Below, piece by piece: positions 11,662-23,135 of a stretch of DNA of 64,000 nt. Source of the DNA: Sisyra terminalis (lineage: Eukaryota > Arthropoda > Insecta > Neuroptera > Sisyridae); the NCBI GenBank assembly GCA_958496175.1, contig OY292275.1:2604001-2668000 (forward strand), read 5' to 3'. Both the position numbers and the translations under genes were made by a program. Numbering within the stretch: position 1 is the first letter of the stretch; every line of letters begins with the position of its first letter. The notes beneath the pieces are model-generated. The model made no database searches. It had not been told where the DNA came from and saw only the letters and a program-made list of their open reading frames with translations.

Positions 11662-11689
<28 letters not shown>

Positions 11690-11694
<5 letters not shown>

Positions 11695-11701
11695 AGAGAT
11701 A
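11690..11701. other. target-site duplication, right copy, of the ORF1-only retroelement
   Basis: GAACTAGAGATA directly follows the A-tail and matches 9960-9971. The host cassette continues with GCAAATTTGGGAACC, as in the uninterrupted paralogs. Confidence 0.85.
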
Positions 11702-12082
11702 GCAAATTTGGGAACCAAAATAATTGAAAACGTTTAGTCCATTGGCTGCTGAAATTTTCTCAGCTTTTGGATCTCAAATATAGATGAAACAAGGATCCAG
11801 GAAGCGCAATAAGCTCTGATCTCCGTAATCTTATCCTGGACAACCAAATAAAGGGAATTAAAGGAAGAGCAATTCTATTTCAAATCTCAATTCAATAAAA
11901 TCAATAGTTCAAGGAAAAAATGTTTTATTGAACTTTTCCGATTTACAAAAAGAAAATATTCATAGTTTTATTACAATAAATTATTCACCTAATCTACGTA
12001 AAAGAAATGCTCCATTTTCATCTAATTTTAGAGTGCTTTTTTCCAGAATTCAATCCTAAATATCTTTAAATCATAATCGTCA

Positions 12083-13115
12083 GTGGAAAAAAAAGGAGTT
12101 GTAAATCAAAAAGAATATATAGAGGCAAAACGGAGATACAAACGCGAAATGTTTTCGATAAGATTTCTTATTCCAAAGGTAAATTATATAGAGCTTGAAC
12201 TTTCGAAATTTTGTTCTTCAATTCTTAATTTTAGGTTTCAAAAATTGAAATTAAACTGTTGTACTTGAACCAAAAAAAAAAGGAGTTTTAAGTACACTGG
12301 CTTCTTAAAGATTTGACTTTTTTCAACCTTTCTTTCATTGATGTAGGGATTTAATTTTATAAATAATTTAAGTCTTTGAAATTGGTTTAAAGTTGAAATT
12401 TTAATTTTAGATTTCAAAAGTTTGGATGTTGCGGTTGCAAAGCAAAAAATCTCTCAAGTATAAATTATATAGAGCTTGAAGTTCTAAATTATGTTCTTTA
12501 ATTTTTATTTTCGGTTCCGAAAATTAAGATGAAAATGTTGTACCTGAACCAAAAAAGGAATTTTAAGTACACTGGCTTCTTAAAGATTTGACTTTTTCAA
12601 TCCTCTTTTTATTGACGTAAGGATTTAATTTCTTCAAAGAAAATCTTAAGACTTAAAGATCTTTTGGAGCAAATTTTAAGTCTTTAAAATTGGTATAAAG
12701 TTGAACTTTAAAACTTTAATCGTTAATTTTTAATTTTAGATTTCAAAAATTTGAATGTTGCGGTTGCAAAGCAAAGAATCTCTCAAGTAAACCTCAAGTT
12801 TCCTGATGGTTTCAAAAATTAAGATAAAAATGTTGGACCTGAACCAAAATTGGAATTTTAAGTACAATGTCTTCTTAAAGATTTGGTTTTTTCATCTCTT
12901 TTTTCATTGATGTAAGGATTGGATTTCTTCAAAAAAAATCTTAAGACTTAAAGATCTTTTGAAGCAAATTTTAAGTCTTTAAAATTGGTATAAAATTGAA
13001 CTTTAAAACTTTAATAATTAATTTTTAATTTCAGATATCAAAAGTTTGGATGTTGCGGTTGTAAAGCAAAGAATTTCTCAAGTAAACTTCAAGTTTCCTG
13101 ATTTGATCAATACTT
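12083..13115 (+). repeat. ~275-300 bp tandem repeats with exon-like and intron-like phrases
   Basis: The phrase 'TTTTAAGTACA' plus 'TTCTTAAAGATTTG' recurs at about 12284, 12553 and 12854, followed each time by TTCATTGATGTA- or ATTGACGTA-like sequence and a T-rich acceptor-like 'AATTTTAGATTTCAAAA'. The first part (12083-12178) is homologous to the last exon-like piece of the preceding cassette array: both encode a stretch ending FSIRFL or FSVRFL before a GTAAATTAT donor-like site. This is the degraded tail of the same duplicated locus. Confidence 0.6.
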
Positions 13116-13972
13116 GATTATTTGAACCTTTTTTTAACCAGTTTTAGGGTTGAATTTCAACGAAAATGTCTAATGGAATGGAAAGTGTAGAAAACTCGTT
13201 TTGAATTCTCAAAAGTATAGTTTTAAGTTATTTTTTAAGGTCAACTTAAATAGTTTATTGCGTGTAAAGTTGATTTTTACAAACGATGAAAATTTATAGA
13301 CGTAAATTGTGTTTTCTTTAATATTTTTTTTAAATTTATTTGAATTTCATAATTAATTACTTTAAGCTCCGGTATTTTTATATCTAGACAGTGAAATTTA
13401 TATTCTTGATAAGATTTGATCTGGAAAATAGAGAAAATATGCACATTTTCATCTAAAAATAGTTATATATTTATCCTACACAATTTAGGATTTATTAAAG
13501 AAATAAACTACTAAATAGCTATCTTAAAGTTATGGTTTTTAAATTAGTTTTTCTCAAACAATTTGCCAAATATTTGGTTTCCCAATCGTTTTTTAATAAT
13601 TACTTTTTTTTAAGTATTATTGCATTAAATCAAATGTTTTCGTTGCAACAATTTGTAATATTTGGTTTGTCATTTTTTGAAATTAATTTTCACTGGTCCA
13701 TTTTTCGCGAATGACGCAACACCGTAACTAATTTATGTTATTTCGGTGAAGATAAAACGGAAAAGAGCCAATAATTCTTGATAAATTTTTAACAATAATC
13801 GAATTTCCAATTGTTATTTGACAAGTGAATGCACTTTAAAATGTGCATTAAAAACGTTATATATTCGTATGGCACTTACGTTACAGTAATTTTATTTTTT
13901 CATGAATATATGAAGCGAAAAATCGACTTTACAAGCATATGACGTTTTTCAATTTAAACGAAAAACATTAGC

Positions 13973-14009
<37 letters not shown>

Positions 14010-15665
14010 ATTTAATTAAATTATTTACTTTTTCAATTTGGTGTTGGTTTTTGGATGAAATAATTTCAATGGGTAGGAAAATCGAAAGAGCTTATAGACC
14101 TCACGTTTATTGATTAATTTTCTTTTTCGTTTTGAATACACGAAGTTGAAAATATTGCACCCACATTTGAATTCAATGCACATAATTGATGATTTATAGA
14201 GTTATTTTTCTTGCATTTTCTCTAATATAAGTCGTAATAGACTTCTCCAATTGATCGTGAAACTGTAATAGCATCTTTTTGGAGCCTAATTGTGGGGAAA
14301 AAGAAAACAAACAATTCAGTAAAATCAATGAAAATTTATAATTTTTTATTTTTTGCTGTCTTTTCGTTTTATTTGTTACACGAAAAAATATTAATGGAAG
14401 ATTCCTCATTATTTTGTTGTTAATTCAATACAAAAATAAAGTAAAATTTAAATGATCCACAAAGGGATCTATGGGATTATAGAATCAATGAATCTTTTAA
14501 GATGATTTTCAAATCTTTTGGCCAATACAATTCTCTTACTCTACCACCTAAAAATTGTTTGCTATTTTAAAAAAAAGGATTTATTACAACTGTTGACTTC
14601 ATAGTTTAGGTTCTCAAGTTCTTCTTTCACTCTATTTAACGCTAAAATTTTAAATTGCATACTTATGAAGTATATTTTTTAAGATCAATAGTTTTTGGTT
14701 TTAAATAAAAGTTTATTTTCACTGATTTGGATTTGACATTGCACAACAGTGGTTCCCAAAAGATGTTTTCATCGTTCAACAATTGCCACTGTAAGTTTTT
14801 GTAAGTTTTAAGGGTATAAATGCAATTTTTTGAGAAAGGACTTTTAATTTTATTATTTTCTTGCAGGTCAATGGTACAATGCACTCTTACGAGGATGAGG
14901 GATGTTAAATTTTTCTACCTTATAAAAAAAGAAGACTTCTAAAAGTATTTCAAAAAATACGAAATTTGCATTGAAAATCTTAAATTTCTTCATCCAAATT
15001 GTAAGATCCAGATTGAGATTCATAAATTAAATGGGTAAATATAACGAGGAAAAAATTAATTTACTGAAAATGAGTAATTTAAAATTAAATTAATTAAGTA
15101 AAGGGTCAGTCCAAATAAAGTGGTCCAAAAATAAATTAAATGGTTACTCGACCATTTAAAAAAAAAAAAAAATTGTGTGCTATCACTCCAACATGTTGGT
15201 AGATCAAATTCATCATTATTTTAATTTTATTGTTTTTAGTTTTCCAGTGGTGGCCATATTAGTTTTACTATGCACAGACATTTTCGCACTTTTAAGGATT
15301 TACGGAAACTGGATTATCTCAGGCCCTATTTGTCCTATCAAAATGAAACTAAAAGCAGTGGGTTTATGAAAATATAAGCTATAAGGTTGTAACAAGACGT
15401 TTTCACCTAAATGTAATTCTAAGGGGTGAAATTTCAGCCTAAATTTTTAGCTCTCGTTTGTAAAAACTCCCATTTTCACGGAAAGATTGTGAAGGAAGGA
15501 AAAGGGTCTATACGTTAAAACTTTTTTTACAAACAATTAGGTACTAGTAGTATTCAGAAACAAAATTTGAAGTCTGAGACTTTAAGTCTTTTCAAAATAA
15601 AAAATAACAAAATTTAGAAATTTTCAAAATTTGCAAATTTCTGAGCTCAATATCTCTGGTGGGGG
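13116..15665. other. intergenic region with an (AT)n microsatellite
   Basis: AT-rich. A run of about 14 AT dinucleotides lies at 13974-14001. Short open frames (for example 14194-14409 and 14663-14884 on the minus strand) show no domain and low-complexity composition. Confidence 0.4.
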
Positions 15666-16282
15666 AAGAAAGATGCTTATACATTAGACTGGGCAAAAAA
15701 AAATAACCATTTTTTTTAAAACTAAAATTATTGTTCAAGGTGACAAAAAAAAATATCGGAAAGATTTGAACCCTTAATATTAATATTAAGAGGTCTATCA
15801 TCTTTAATTTCGATTTTTTATTTGTGCTTTCATTTTTGCATCAATGCTGTCAAACTACCAAGGTCAAAAAAATCATCTGCACACATATTTATAGAAAATT
15901 AAATTCCCTACAAAAAAGTCTCTTTAAAAATTTTTGCCAGGCACGCCACATTCCGAATAATCAAGCTTTAAACATTGATATAATTTTGAGGTTTTGTCTT
16001 CTTTGTTTTGGAATTTTGTTACTAACGAAAAAATAAATATATAGAAATGAACAATATAGATTTTTGAAGGAAATTTAATGCTCTACAAAAAAGGTCTCTT
16101 GACGTTTTTACATAAAATCACTTTTTATTAAAGATGAAATTAAAGATGATAGACCTCTTAATATTAATATTAAGGGTTCAAATCTTTCCGATATTTTTTT
16201 TTTGTCACCTTGAACAATAATTTTAGTTTTAAAAAAAATGGTTAATTTTTTTTGCCCAGTCTAATGTATAAGCATCTTTCTT
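15666..16282. mobile_element. foldback (palindromic) element with ~150-bp arms
   Basis: The left arm (15666-15813) and right arm (16131-16282) are near-perfect reverse complements. AAGAAAGATGCTTATAC pairs with GTATAAGCATCTTTCTT, and TTAGACTGGGCAAAAAA with TTTTTTGCCCAGTCTAA. Each arm contains CTTAATATTAATATTAAG near its inner end, and the centre is a diverged spacer. No transposase. It is the same family style as the elements at 41180-42937 and 60721-61490. If the ends are GACTGGGC with TA duplications, the flanking palindromic bases were already part of the target. Confidence 0.75.
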
Positions 16283-17457
16283 AATTTTTTTCACCGATGT
16301 AAAATTTTATCCTTTTTAAATTGTTTTCATATTTAAACATTGCCTTTGGGGGTAATGGATAGTTGTTTTAATTATTACAACAGCATACCAAAGTTATTTA
16401 AATAGTGGAGGAAATAAGGGCTCATGATAAATGATCAAAGAAAAATAAGTTTAAAATAAAAGTCTAAAAGTGTTTTTGGATATTAGAATTTGATATATAT
16501 GTCTAAATCTTGTAGTATGGGGGATGATGAGTAAAAGTTAGAGATTTCTTGATTTTCTTGTTGTTGATGTCAAATTTGAGCTTTCTTGAACTTTGGGAAA
16601 TCGGCTGCATTTTTGAAAGGACTTGTTTTTTATAAATTTTTTCCAGGTTTTTGTTAACATTAATATAGATCTTATTAACGAAATTTTTTTCGTAGAAGGT
16701 TACAAAATAAATTTAAAAACTTTGTGGATTTTCTTCTATATTCTAATTCATTCTTGAATGAATTTTCTTTAACTTTTGCAGTTTAAATAATGATTAAATT
16801 ATAAAAAGATTCATAACTTTTAGTCAAATCTTTGACTTTTCTAGCTGACCCAAGAAAATTCGCTGGACTCTTGGTTTTCTTGTAATATTTCAATTGAAAT
16901 ATAAGAAATTGTTGCCATTGACTGTATTGTTGCTCAATTCATGTGAAATTTTAAAGAAAGTGATACTTAAAACATCCAAAATTATTCAATATTTATAACA
17001 AAAATGATTTAACAATCCGAAGAACAATTTTGATAAATTCACCGCTAAATGTTAGGTCTATTTAGGCCAAAATCATTCATGAAAGATCCATAAAATAATT
17101 TTTATTGTTGGTACTCGTAAACGTTCGATTTCTTAGTCACAAATCGGAACTAATTGTTGAATTAAGCAATCAAACTTTTTAATGGTTTCCCGACATAAAT
17201 TTTCGAAATTTATCCAACTTTTTTCTGTTGAAAAAATCAACATCCAAGGATATGGCCCCACTATATTCCCACACAAAATTACCTCTCTATATTATCAAAT
17301 ACAAATCGATTGTTTTCTGCTTCAAAAGGTGTTTTGTTATTGTTGATTAATTATGTTTTTCAACAATTGTCTTGAGAAAACACTTGCAAATTGATTAACT
17401 TTCATATTCATTGATATAAACAAAATTTCAATAGATCAAAAATAAAAAAAATATTGA
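16283..17457. other. intergenic region, nothing recognised
   Basis: AT-rich DNA without long ORFs or clear repeats. Confidence 0.4.
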
Positions 17458-17616
17458 TTATTTTTCTTCACCTGCATCTTCAATGTCGGTCAATGATATC
17501 GAATCACCCAAACTGAAATCACCACCATTCTTCGTCGCACTCTTTTCCTCACTATCACAACAATGAAACAATCCCGCAATTGCAACGAAAACAATTGAGT
17601 ATCGTAAATTGCACAT
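17458..17616 (-). CDS. small candidate secreted protein (52 aa)
   Basis: The ORF starts at the ATG 17616-17614 (MCNLRYSIVFVAIAGLF) and ends with TAA at 17458. Residues about 3-17 form a signal-peptide core, with a likely cut after the CC/DS region. The mature part is short, polar and acidic (EEKSATKNGGDFSLGDS to DIEDAGEEK) with no Cys after the CC pair. The A-rich context AAAAAAGATGTG fits insect start sites. A possible 5' UTR intron lies just upstream (GGCAG|GTATCT to TTTTTTAG|TTGG). No family is recognised. Secretion is inferred from the signal peptide; a salivary, venom or effector-type role is only speculation. Because it is short, a chance ORF cannot be excluded. Confidence 0.5.
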   Translation of the reverse strand: MCNLRYSIVFVAIAGLFHCCDSEEKSATKNGGDFSLGDSISLTDIEDAGEEK

Positions 17617-17689
17617 CTTTTTTGTCCAACTAAAAAATATTTTTTTTTGCACCGTGGAACTTTTTTAATAGTCACTTTTGTTTGAGATA

Positions 17690-17795
17690 CCTGCCACAAC
17701 TGACCAATGTATCCGGTGGCCGAGCACTGGCACGATACCTTAAGTATTCCGTATTCCGACTTATGGCAAACGCCGATCTATATCAGCAAAATAGG
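17690..17795 (-). promoter_or_regulatory. candidate TATA promoter and 5' UTR of the small secreted protein gene
   Basis: On the minus strand TGATATAGATCGG lies near 17772-17784. It is followed by a GC-richer leader with initiator-like GCCAGTGC and GGTCAGTTG phrases and the donor-like GGCAG|GTATCT near 17690. This stretch is clearly less AT-rich than the surroundings, as expected for a 5' UTR. Confidence 0.35.
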
Positions 17796-17799
17796 GGAA

Positions 17800-19080
17800 A
17801 TCGGGGCCGAATGAACCACTCTTGGTGTTAGAATAATATGTAAGATGAATCAAAGATTAAAACGCCGAAGAATGTTTGATGAAAAGTGGCCTTTTTCCGA
17901 AAGGTACATATATACTTTAAAAATTGAGAAAAAATTATGGGAAAGATTTTAACATTGATTGAAGCTTGGGATTGTAATATCGGTAGTAGGAATTAAAAAA
18001 AACATCAAATATCTCACAAGAAAACATTAAAAATTTGTTAAATACAATGATTTATCAATTTTTAACGGTTTGCCAGATCGGAAAGTATGGAAAATATGTT
18101 CCAAATCTTTATCTTCCACGTTAACTTATATTCCACATATATTAAGTAATTCGAAAATTTATTGAGGAACTGATTGATTTTTACATACGATGTATAATAT
18201 TTATGTGAAAAGCGTGATTTATGGTTTTGATTTATGATATTTTGGGAAATTTTGTGAAAATACAATTTAAGGAAAAAATAAATATCATAAATGCCTTTTT
18301 TTTTCTCCATAATTTTTTAGTTTGGTGGGAGTTTCTGTTAGCTTTTCTTTTTATTTTATCATCTTGCAAGAATTTTCTAAATTTTCCTGCATTTTTGTTA
18401 TTATATGTCGTTGGAAAACCCTATTTTCTTAACATTTTACTAAATCAATGACAAAATAATTAATTTTTCGTTATTAATCAATTTCTACTAAACTATTTTG
18501 TCACAAACGAAATGGTTTCTTACACAAACCTCTACGAATGATTTCCCATCGATTGGCAAAGAAAATGTTTGGAAAATTCAAACTTCAAAATGTATATTAT
18601 CATTGATAATTCTACTGAATTCTTTTGAATGTGAATAAGCTTGGGGGTAAAAAATTTAAAGAAAATTTTCTATAAAAGTCATTAAATCCGAATTAATTAG
18701 TCTCTTTTCTTGTAAAGAATAGAAAGAATTTTTCTTGTAAAAAACGGTTTACAAACTTATGAATACCGATATTCGGTATCCCGCTATTGCAATCCCTAGT
18801 TTTTATTTTCAAATAAATTGCACAATCTGCATAGGGTTGCGATAAGTGCATTCAATCCATAGACAATCACTAGTCCCAGTAGATTAGTGCTGTATAAGTA
18901 CAAAGATTTTTAACAATCAATAACAATAGTAATTCTTATAGCAATAACAACAATGATAAAAATAATCAACAGTAACAATAAGAATGATATTAATAGTCTA
19001 TAATAACAATATCAATGCTAAAAATAATGTGAATCATTAATATATAAGTAATATATAAAAATAAAGCTATATGATAAGAA
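17800..19080. other. intergenic region, nothing recognised
   Basis: AT-rich. It contains AACAATAA-type simple sequence near 18915-19020. The overlapping frames at 18062-18451 are low-complexity. Confidence 0.35.
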
Positions 19081-19084
19081 ATAA

Positions 19085-19830
19085 TAATTTGGCAATAAAT
19101 AGTTAAGGGAGTATTCTAGTCTAGAGGCATGAATTTCAGGTAATTTTTGAAGTGTCATAAAAAATAGCCTAGTTAATATTTTTAGTATCCATTTTTTTAT
19201 CAGTAATTTATTAACATTTCAAGAATACAAAAAAAAATTAAAAAAAGTTAAAAATTTCAAAAATTAGCAGCTGATGAAGTGGAAGGTCTCAAAAAATTGG
19301 CACGTGACCATACCCGAGATTTCAACCCTCCTAGTAATCTAAAACCAATAAAAAAAAATATTATTAATCTAGAATAATGTCGCAATGCCTGGAACTACGG
19401 AAAAGTATGAAAAAAAAAATTTTCACGAAATGGCGACTGCCTGAAAAAAAAAACAATTTTTGTACCACTTTTTTTGTCTGTTTCGAATTTTTTCAAAAAT
19501 AGTAAAAATCAAAATTTGGGGATGGGGATAGTTTCAGACATAAACAAGTCTATAAAGAAGACTCTCTAAAAATTTCAGGTAAATCGGTTCAGTAGAACCT
19601 GAGAAATCTTGGGTATCGTTTTCGAAAAGACAGTTTCGAGAAAAACGCGTAAAGTTTTACGTTAAGTTTCACGCAGCGTAATTGATAGAATTCATACAAA
19701 ATCGCTATACCTTCGGAAATAATTTGAATTTTGAAAAATCCTTTTAGGAGGATATTTTTAAAAATCTAAACTATCGGATTATGAAAAAAAAAATTTGATT
19801 TTTTCAAATTTCTAGAGTAGAATACCTCCT
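19085..19830 (+). repeat. dispersed repeat, copy related to the fuseless-intron repeats
   Basis: Starts with TTAAGGGAGTATTCTAGTCTAGA and ends with a segment (AATAATTTGAATTTTGAAAAATCC, then GAATACCTCCTTAA). Both have close relatives at 55340-55450, 56200-56330, 56600, 56940, 57310 and 60170. No coding content. This is a non-autonomous or composite repeat family of the genome. Confidence 0.55.
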
Positions 19831-19846
19831 TAATAGGAATATTTGT

Positions 19847-20860
19847 TTAGTTACAAAATCTATCAGACAAATCTATTACCTTCCATTGTTGTAACCTTCT
19901 TATCATCTCACTGTTGTCCAATAAGTTTATTGGGAGATGGTTGGAATGATTGTCTAGTTTTGTTAGATATTTTTTACTAAAGCTTTAAATTTCCTCCTTT
20001 ACAGAAGTATTTCTGTATCTTCATGTATTTTTTTATGGTTTACATGCCATGGAGCACCGATTATTTGTCGTAGGGTCCTTGATTGGAATCTTTGTAGGAT
20101 TTCAATGTTGGAGTTGGATGCAGTACCCCACAACTGTATCCCATATGTCCATATGGGCTTGAGGATCACCTTGTACAGAAGAAGTTTGTTTTCTGTTGAT
20201 AATGGTGCATTAGATGCCATTTTTTTACTTAAATGTTCTCGAATTTTTTTGATTTGCACAGCCCATATAAGTTTATAATTCTAAGTGCTCTTTTGCGGTA
20301 GTTCTGTGCCTTCCGTTTGTAACCGGTGGACATATATTTCTGCGCAGTGTAAACATTATGTGTATAGATTTTGCGGTTGTTTATTTTTATTTTCCACATT
20401 TTTCTACGTTGTCCAGGTTATTTTGGAGCTTTAACGAAGTTTTATTGGGTTGATCTGGTGCGGTTACGATGGCCGTGTCATCAGCAAATGTTGCCACTAG
20501 TGCATCTGTTGTATTTGGCATATCGGCTGTGTAAAAGGAATACAACAGAGGTCCCAGTACGCTATCTTGGGGAACCCCGGCTGTTATTTTTTCGGGAGTC
20601 GTTACTTCCGATTTGTATTTGACTTGAAGATACGGTTTTCCAAGTAGGACGAGATTATGTTAAAATGCTCAAGAAGTTGTTTTTTTAATTTTGTACAACA
20701 GTCCGGGATGCCACATATTATCAAATGCCTGTGCCACATCCAGAAAAGCCGCAAAACAGTATTATTTTCTTTCCAGGGCATAGCGAATAGTTTCAACGAT
20801 TCTGTGAATTTGCTCTAGTGTTGAGTAATCCCTAGTTAAAACATAAAAGCTATGAATTTA
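19847..20860 (-). pseudogene. Jockey-clade LINE reverse transcriptase remnant
   Basis: The minus strand encodes LINE ORF2 pieces in shifting frames. From 5' to 3' these are an FLDVAQAFDNMWHPGLL-like block (RT motif A, about 20700-20760), AGVPQDSVLGPLLY (about 20530-20580, the usual Gly of PQGS replaced by Asp), and ATFADDTAIV (catalytic Asp pair, about 20465-20490). After an internal deletion come LLLYKVILKPIWTYGIQLWG (about 20130-20190) and the C-terminal LLDNSEMIRRLQ region. A stop lies at 19847-19849. The order and motifs are those of the Jockey superfamily. It is 5'-truncated, with frameshifts and an internal loss, so it is dead. It could still mark the family that mobilises the ORF1-only element at 9972-11689. 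Confidence 0.8.
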
Positions 20861-20869
20861 GTGGAAGGT

Positions 20870-21830
20870 TTTTGTAAATATAAATATATCCCTTTCGTCT
20901 CTTAATTAAGCCTAAATATACAGCCATAATTTAGGAAGTAAAGAGATGATTTTTTGGTCCACATATTATCAAACAATTTGAAGAATGTCAGCCTTAAAAC
21001 AACGATTAAAAAGGATTATTTTTTGAATGAGAAAATGAAAGGATTCCAATGAATATTTTCAATGATGGAAATCTTGGAATAACAGTTCAATGTATGAACA
21101 ATTTCACGAATTTCTCAGCCAATACATTGGCTGGTTTGTACAAAAACAGAAACGATAATTACGTTGTTAAAATTAATTTTATTTCCACCCTTTTTTTTCG
21201 AAAATTTCGACAGTTCAACACTTCGACTTCTATATTGTTCTTCGGTCATATTTCCCAACGTGGAGCATCGTTGCACATGGAGGAAATTCGGAAATATGTT
21301 CCTCAACAATTTCCTAGTTATTTCTTCGCAAATCTTATAATTTAAGTTTCTTAAATTAAGCTCAACTTTCAAATATTAAAATTCTTTTAATTGAACAATT
21401 GTAGAAAAGCTAATGAGTAGTTTGGCATCGAAAAGATTGAGAAATTTTTCTTTAAAGATCGTGTAGCATAACAAATTTGCTTAAAGTAAAGTTGTCAAAA
21501 CATTGAACCATTATTCCACCAATTTTTCGCCATAAAAGCCAGCCAACACTTCAATATTTCCAAGTAAATCCACCATAAATACTTCTTCTATATCTTCTTC
21601 TTTTAGAGGTGGTTATTCGTTTGGAATGTTAGCGATTATGGAAGCCAAAGTTACCTAGTTAACTGCTGTTTGAATCAATTAAACTTTTGAAGTATTGCAG
21701 CTACCAAATCCTAAAATTTTCATCCAAAATAATCTTCTTTTCTCTTGTATTTTCCTTTGTACAATAAGTTGATATAAATGGTATCTTTCGGAATTCTTCC
21801 TGGAAGGATTCAAATATTCCAGTTTAATCT
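20870..21830. other. intergenic region, nothing recognised
   Basis: AT-rich. The overlapping frames at 21049-21372 are antisense to each other and show no domain. Confidence 0.35.
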
Positions 21831-21834
21831 TTTT

Positions 21835-23135
21835 ATCATAAACATAGCTTTTTGCCCAATTTCCTCTAGTTTTCCTCGTTTATGTAGTATGACGAGCTAT
21901 AGTTGGAAAGCTTGAATTTTTTCCTGTTGAAGATTTTACTTCATTTAATACAATATTATTTTTTATTAAGCTTGGTTTTCTTGGATGAAATTAGTTAAAC
22001 CTAGTACTTCTTAGGTCCCTATTTCACCTTGTTAAAACCAAGCAGCTGGACGAACCTCAGCAATCATTGCACTTGGTGCTTTTTGACTATTTCACTTCCA
22101 GAACTTAATGTCCCAGTTCTAAGCAATGCATTTCCATTGAATGTAGAAAGCGGTTTCATCCTCTTCCTGTTGAAATCTGCAATTGGAATCATCCACGAAA
22201 GTAATCTTACGGAAAAGACATAATATAGCAAAATCCGGGATTTATCATAAACAATAGTTTTTCACCCAATTTCCTTTAGTTTTCCTCGTTTATGTGGTAC
22301 GAGGATAAATCAATAGGTTGAAAGCTTAAAGTTTTTCCTGTTGAAGATTTTACCTCATTTAATAGAATATAATTTTTTATTAATTAGCTTGGTTTTCCTG
22401 GATGAAATTAGTTAAGCCTTAAAATTGCAATCTTGGCCTTGTATTTTCTGGGTCCCTACTACACCTATTAAAAACCAATCAGCTGGACGAACCTCAGCAA
22501 TCATTGCACTTGGTGCTTTTTGACTACAGTGGACCCCCGATAATCCGACCTTCGGCTAATCCGGCACCCCCTGTAATCCGACAGGGTCTATTATTTATTA
22601 TGTATTGAATATTTTTTTGACAATCTTCGCTACACAGAGAGAAAAAAATACTATTATTAGGAAAATTTTCTTCATACTATAGGTAAATCTATTTTTTTAC
22701 CAATAAAATGAATAATTTTTGATTATTAGTATGTACATTTGTTTGTACACAATTATTTCCTAATATTTCCTAAATTTGACATATACATAATGAAGTATGA
22801 TTTCTACTTCAGAGTACATAATATGTATATAACATGTAGAATCTTATCATTGGATCTGTAATTTGTCGGATTACAAGGTACTCTTTCGTAAAAAATTCCG
22901 GGCTATAGGGAGTCTTAGGTAGTACTCTATAATCCGATAAATTCGCTAATCCGACTATACCCTGCAAACTGTCGGATTACCGGAGGTCCACTGTATTTCA
23001 GTTCCAGAACTTGATACCGTTTCCTGATATCCTTGATTTTCATTGAATGTAAAAAGTGATTTCATCTTCTGCCTGCAAAAATCTGCATTCTGATCATCCA
23101 CAGAAGTAATCCTATGAAAAAGACATAATATATCA
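21835..23135 (+). repeat. tandem direct repeat (~410 bp unit, two copies), second copy split by a MITE
   Basis: The block from AAACATAGCTTTTTGCCCAAT (21839) to about 22230 recurs from 22250. Shared landmarks include TTTCCTGTTGAAGATTTTAC, CAGCTGGACGAACCTCAGCA and CTTGGTGCTTTTTGACTA. The second copy is interrupted at 22527-22993 and resumes with TTTCAGTTCCAGAACTT. Confidence 0.75.
22527..22993. mobile_element. pogo/Tc1-mariner-type MITE with TA target-site duplication
   Basis: The ends are inverted: CAGTGGACCCCCGATAATCC on the left, and on the right the reverse complement CAGTGGACCTCCGGTAATCC. TA flanks both sides (22525-22526 and 22994-22995). The paralogous site in the sister repeat (about 22069-22100, GACTATTTCACTTCCAG) is empty and shows a single TA. 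At 467 bp with no ORF it is non-autonomous. CAGT-type ends with TA duplications fit the pogo/Tigger branch. Confidence 0.85.

Larger units (their letters stand above)
9972..11689 (+). mobile_element. ORF1-only non-LTR retroelement (about 1.7 kb, likely non-autonomous, Jockey-like)
   Basis: The element starts CAGTCGAAATCTGACC, carries one long ORF (10162-11466), and ends with a hairpin-forming 3' UTR and a poly(A) tail of more than 20 A. It is bounded by a 12-14 bp target-site duplication. The start fits a full-length 5' end and not a random truncation. There is no reverse transcriptase ORF between the ORF and the tail, so mobilisation would need enzymes in trans. The long uninterrupted ORF and clean tail suggest recent insertion. 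Placement in the Jockey/I group rests on ORF1 style and the 3' end and is inferred. Confidence 0.85.
7390..11900 (+). repeat. tandem array of decayed gene-like cassettes (period ~1.0-1.26 kb), third copy split by a retroelement
   Basis: The phrase GGATTTATAAAAATCACTG occurs near 7408, 8664 and 9699, each time followed by the same order of blocks. These are an exon-like stretch, a donor-like CCCGTGAGT or CTCGTGAGT, and then GAACTAGA-AATAGCAAATTT. Near 8397 and 9418 is an acceptor-like TGATTTCAG|GCTCAAAT followed by another exon-like stretch. In one frame the first stretch reads GFIKITGQYGKISPGKTG and then KKPVGMVMGLIIWLLRTIE, interrupted by two adjacent stops in the first two copies (7400s and 8600s); this frame is altered in the third. 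The third copy resumes at 11690 after the insertion at 9972-11689. A membrane-like segment (MVMGLIIWLL) is visible, but I do not recognise the family. Confidence 0.65.

Noticed and set aside
17617..17699. N-terminal extension of the small secreted protein by upstream non-ATG codons
   Set aside because: The extension would start at GTG; the first ATG is at 17616 and gives a clean signal peptide.
18062..18451. Overlapping ORFs on opposite strands
   Set aside because: Low-complexity AT-rich frames antisense to each other, with no domain.
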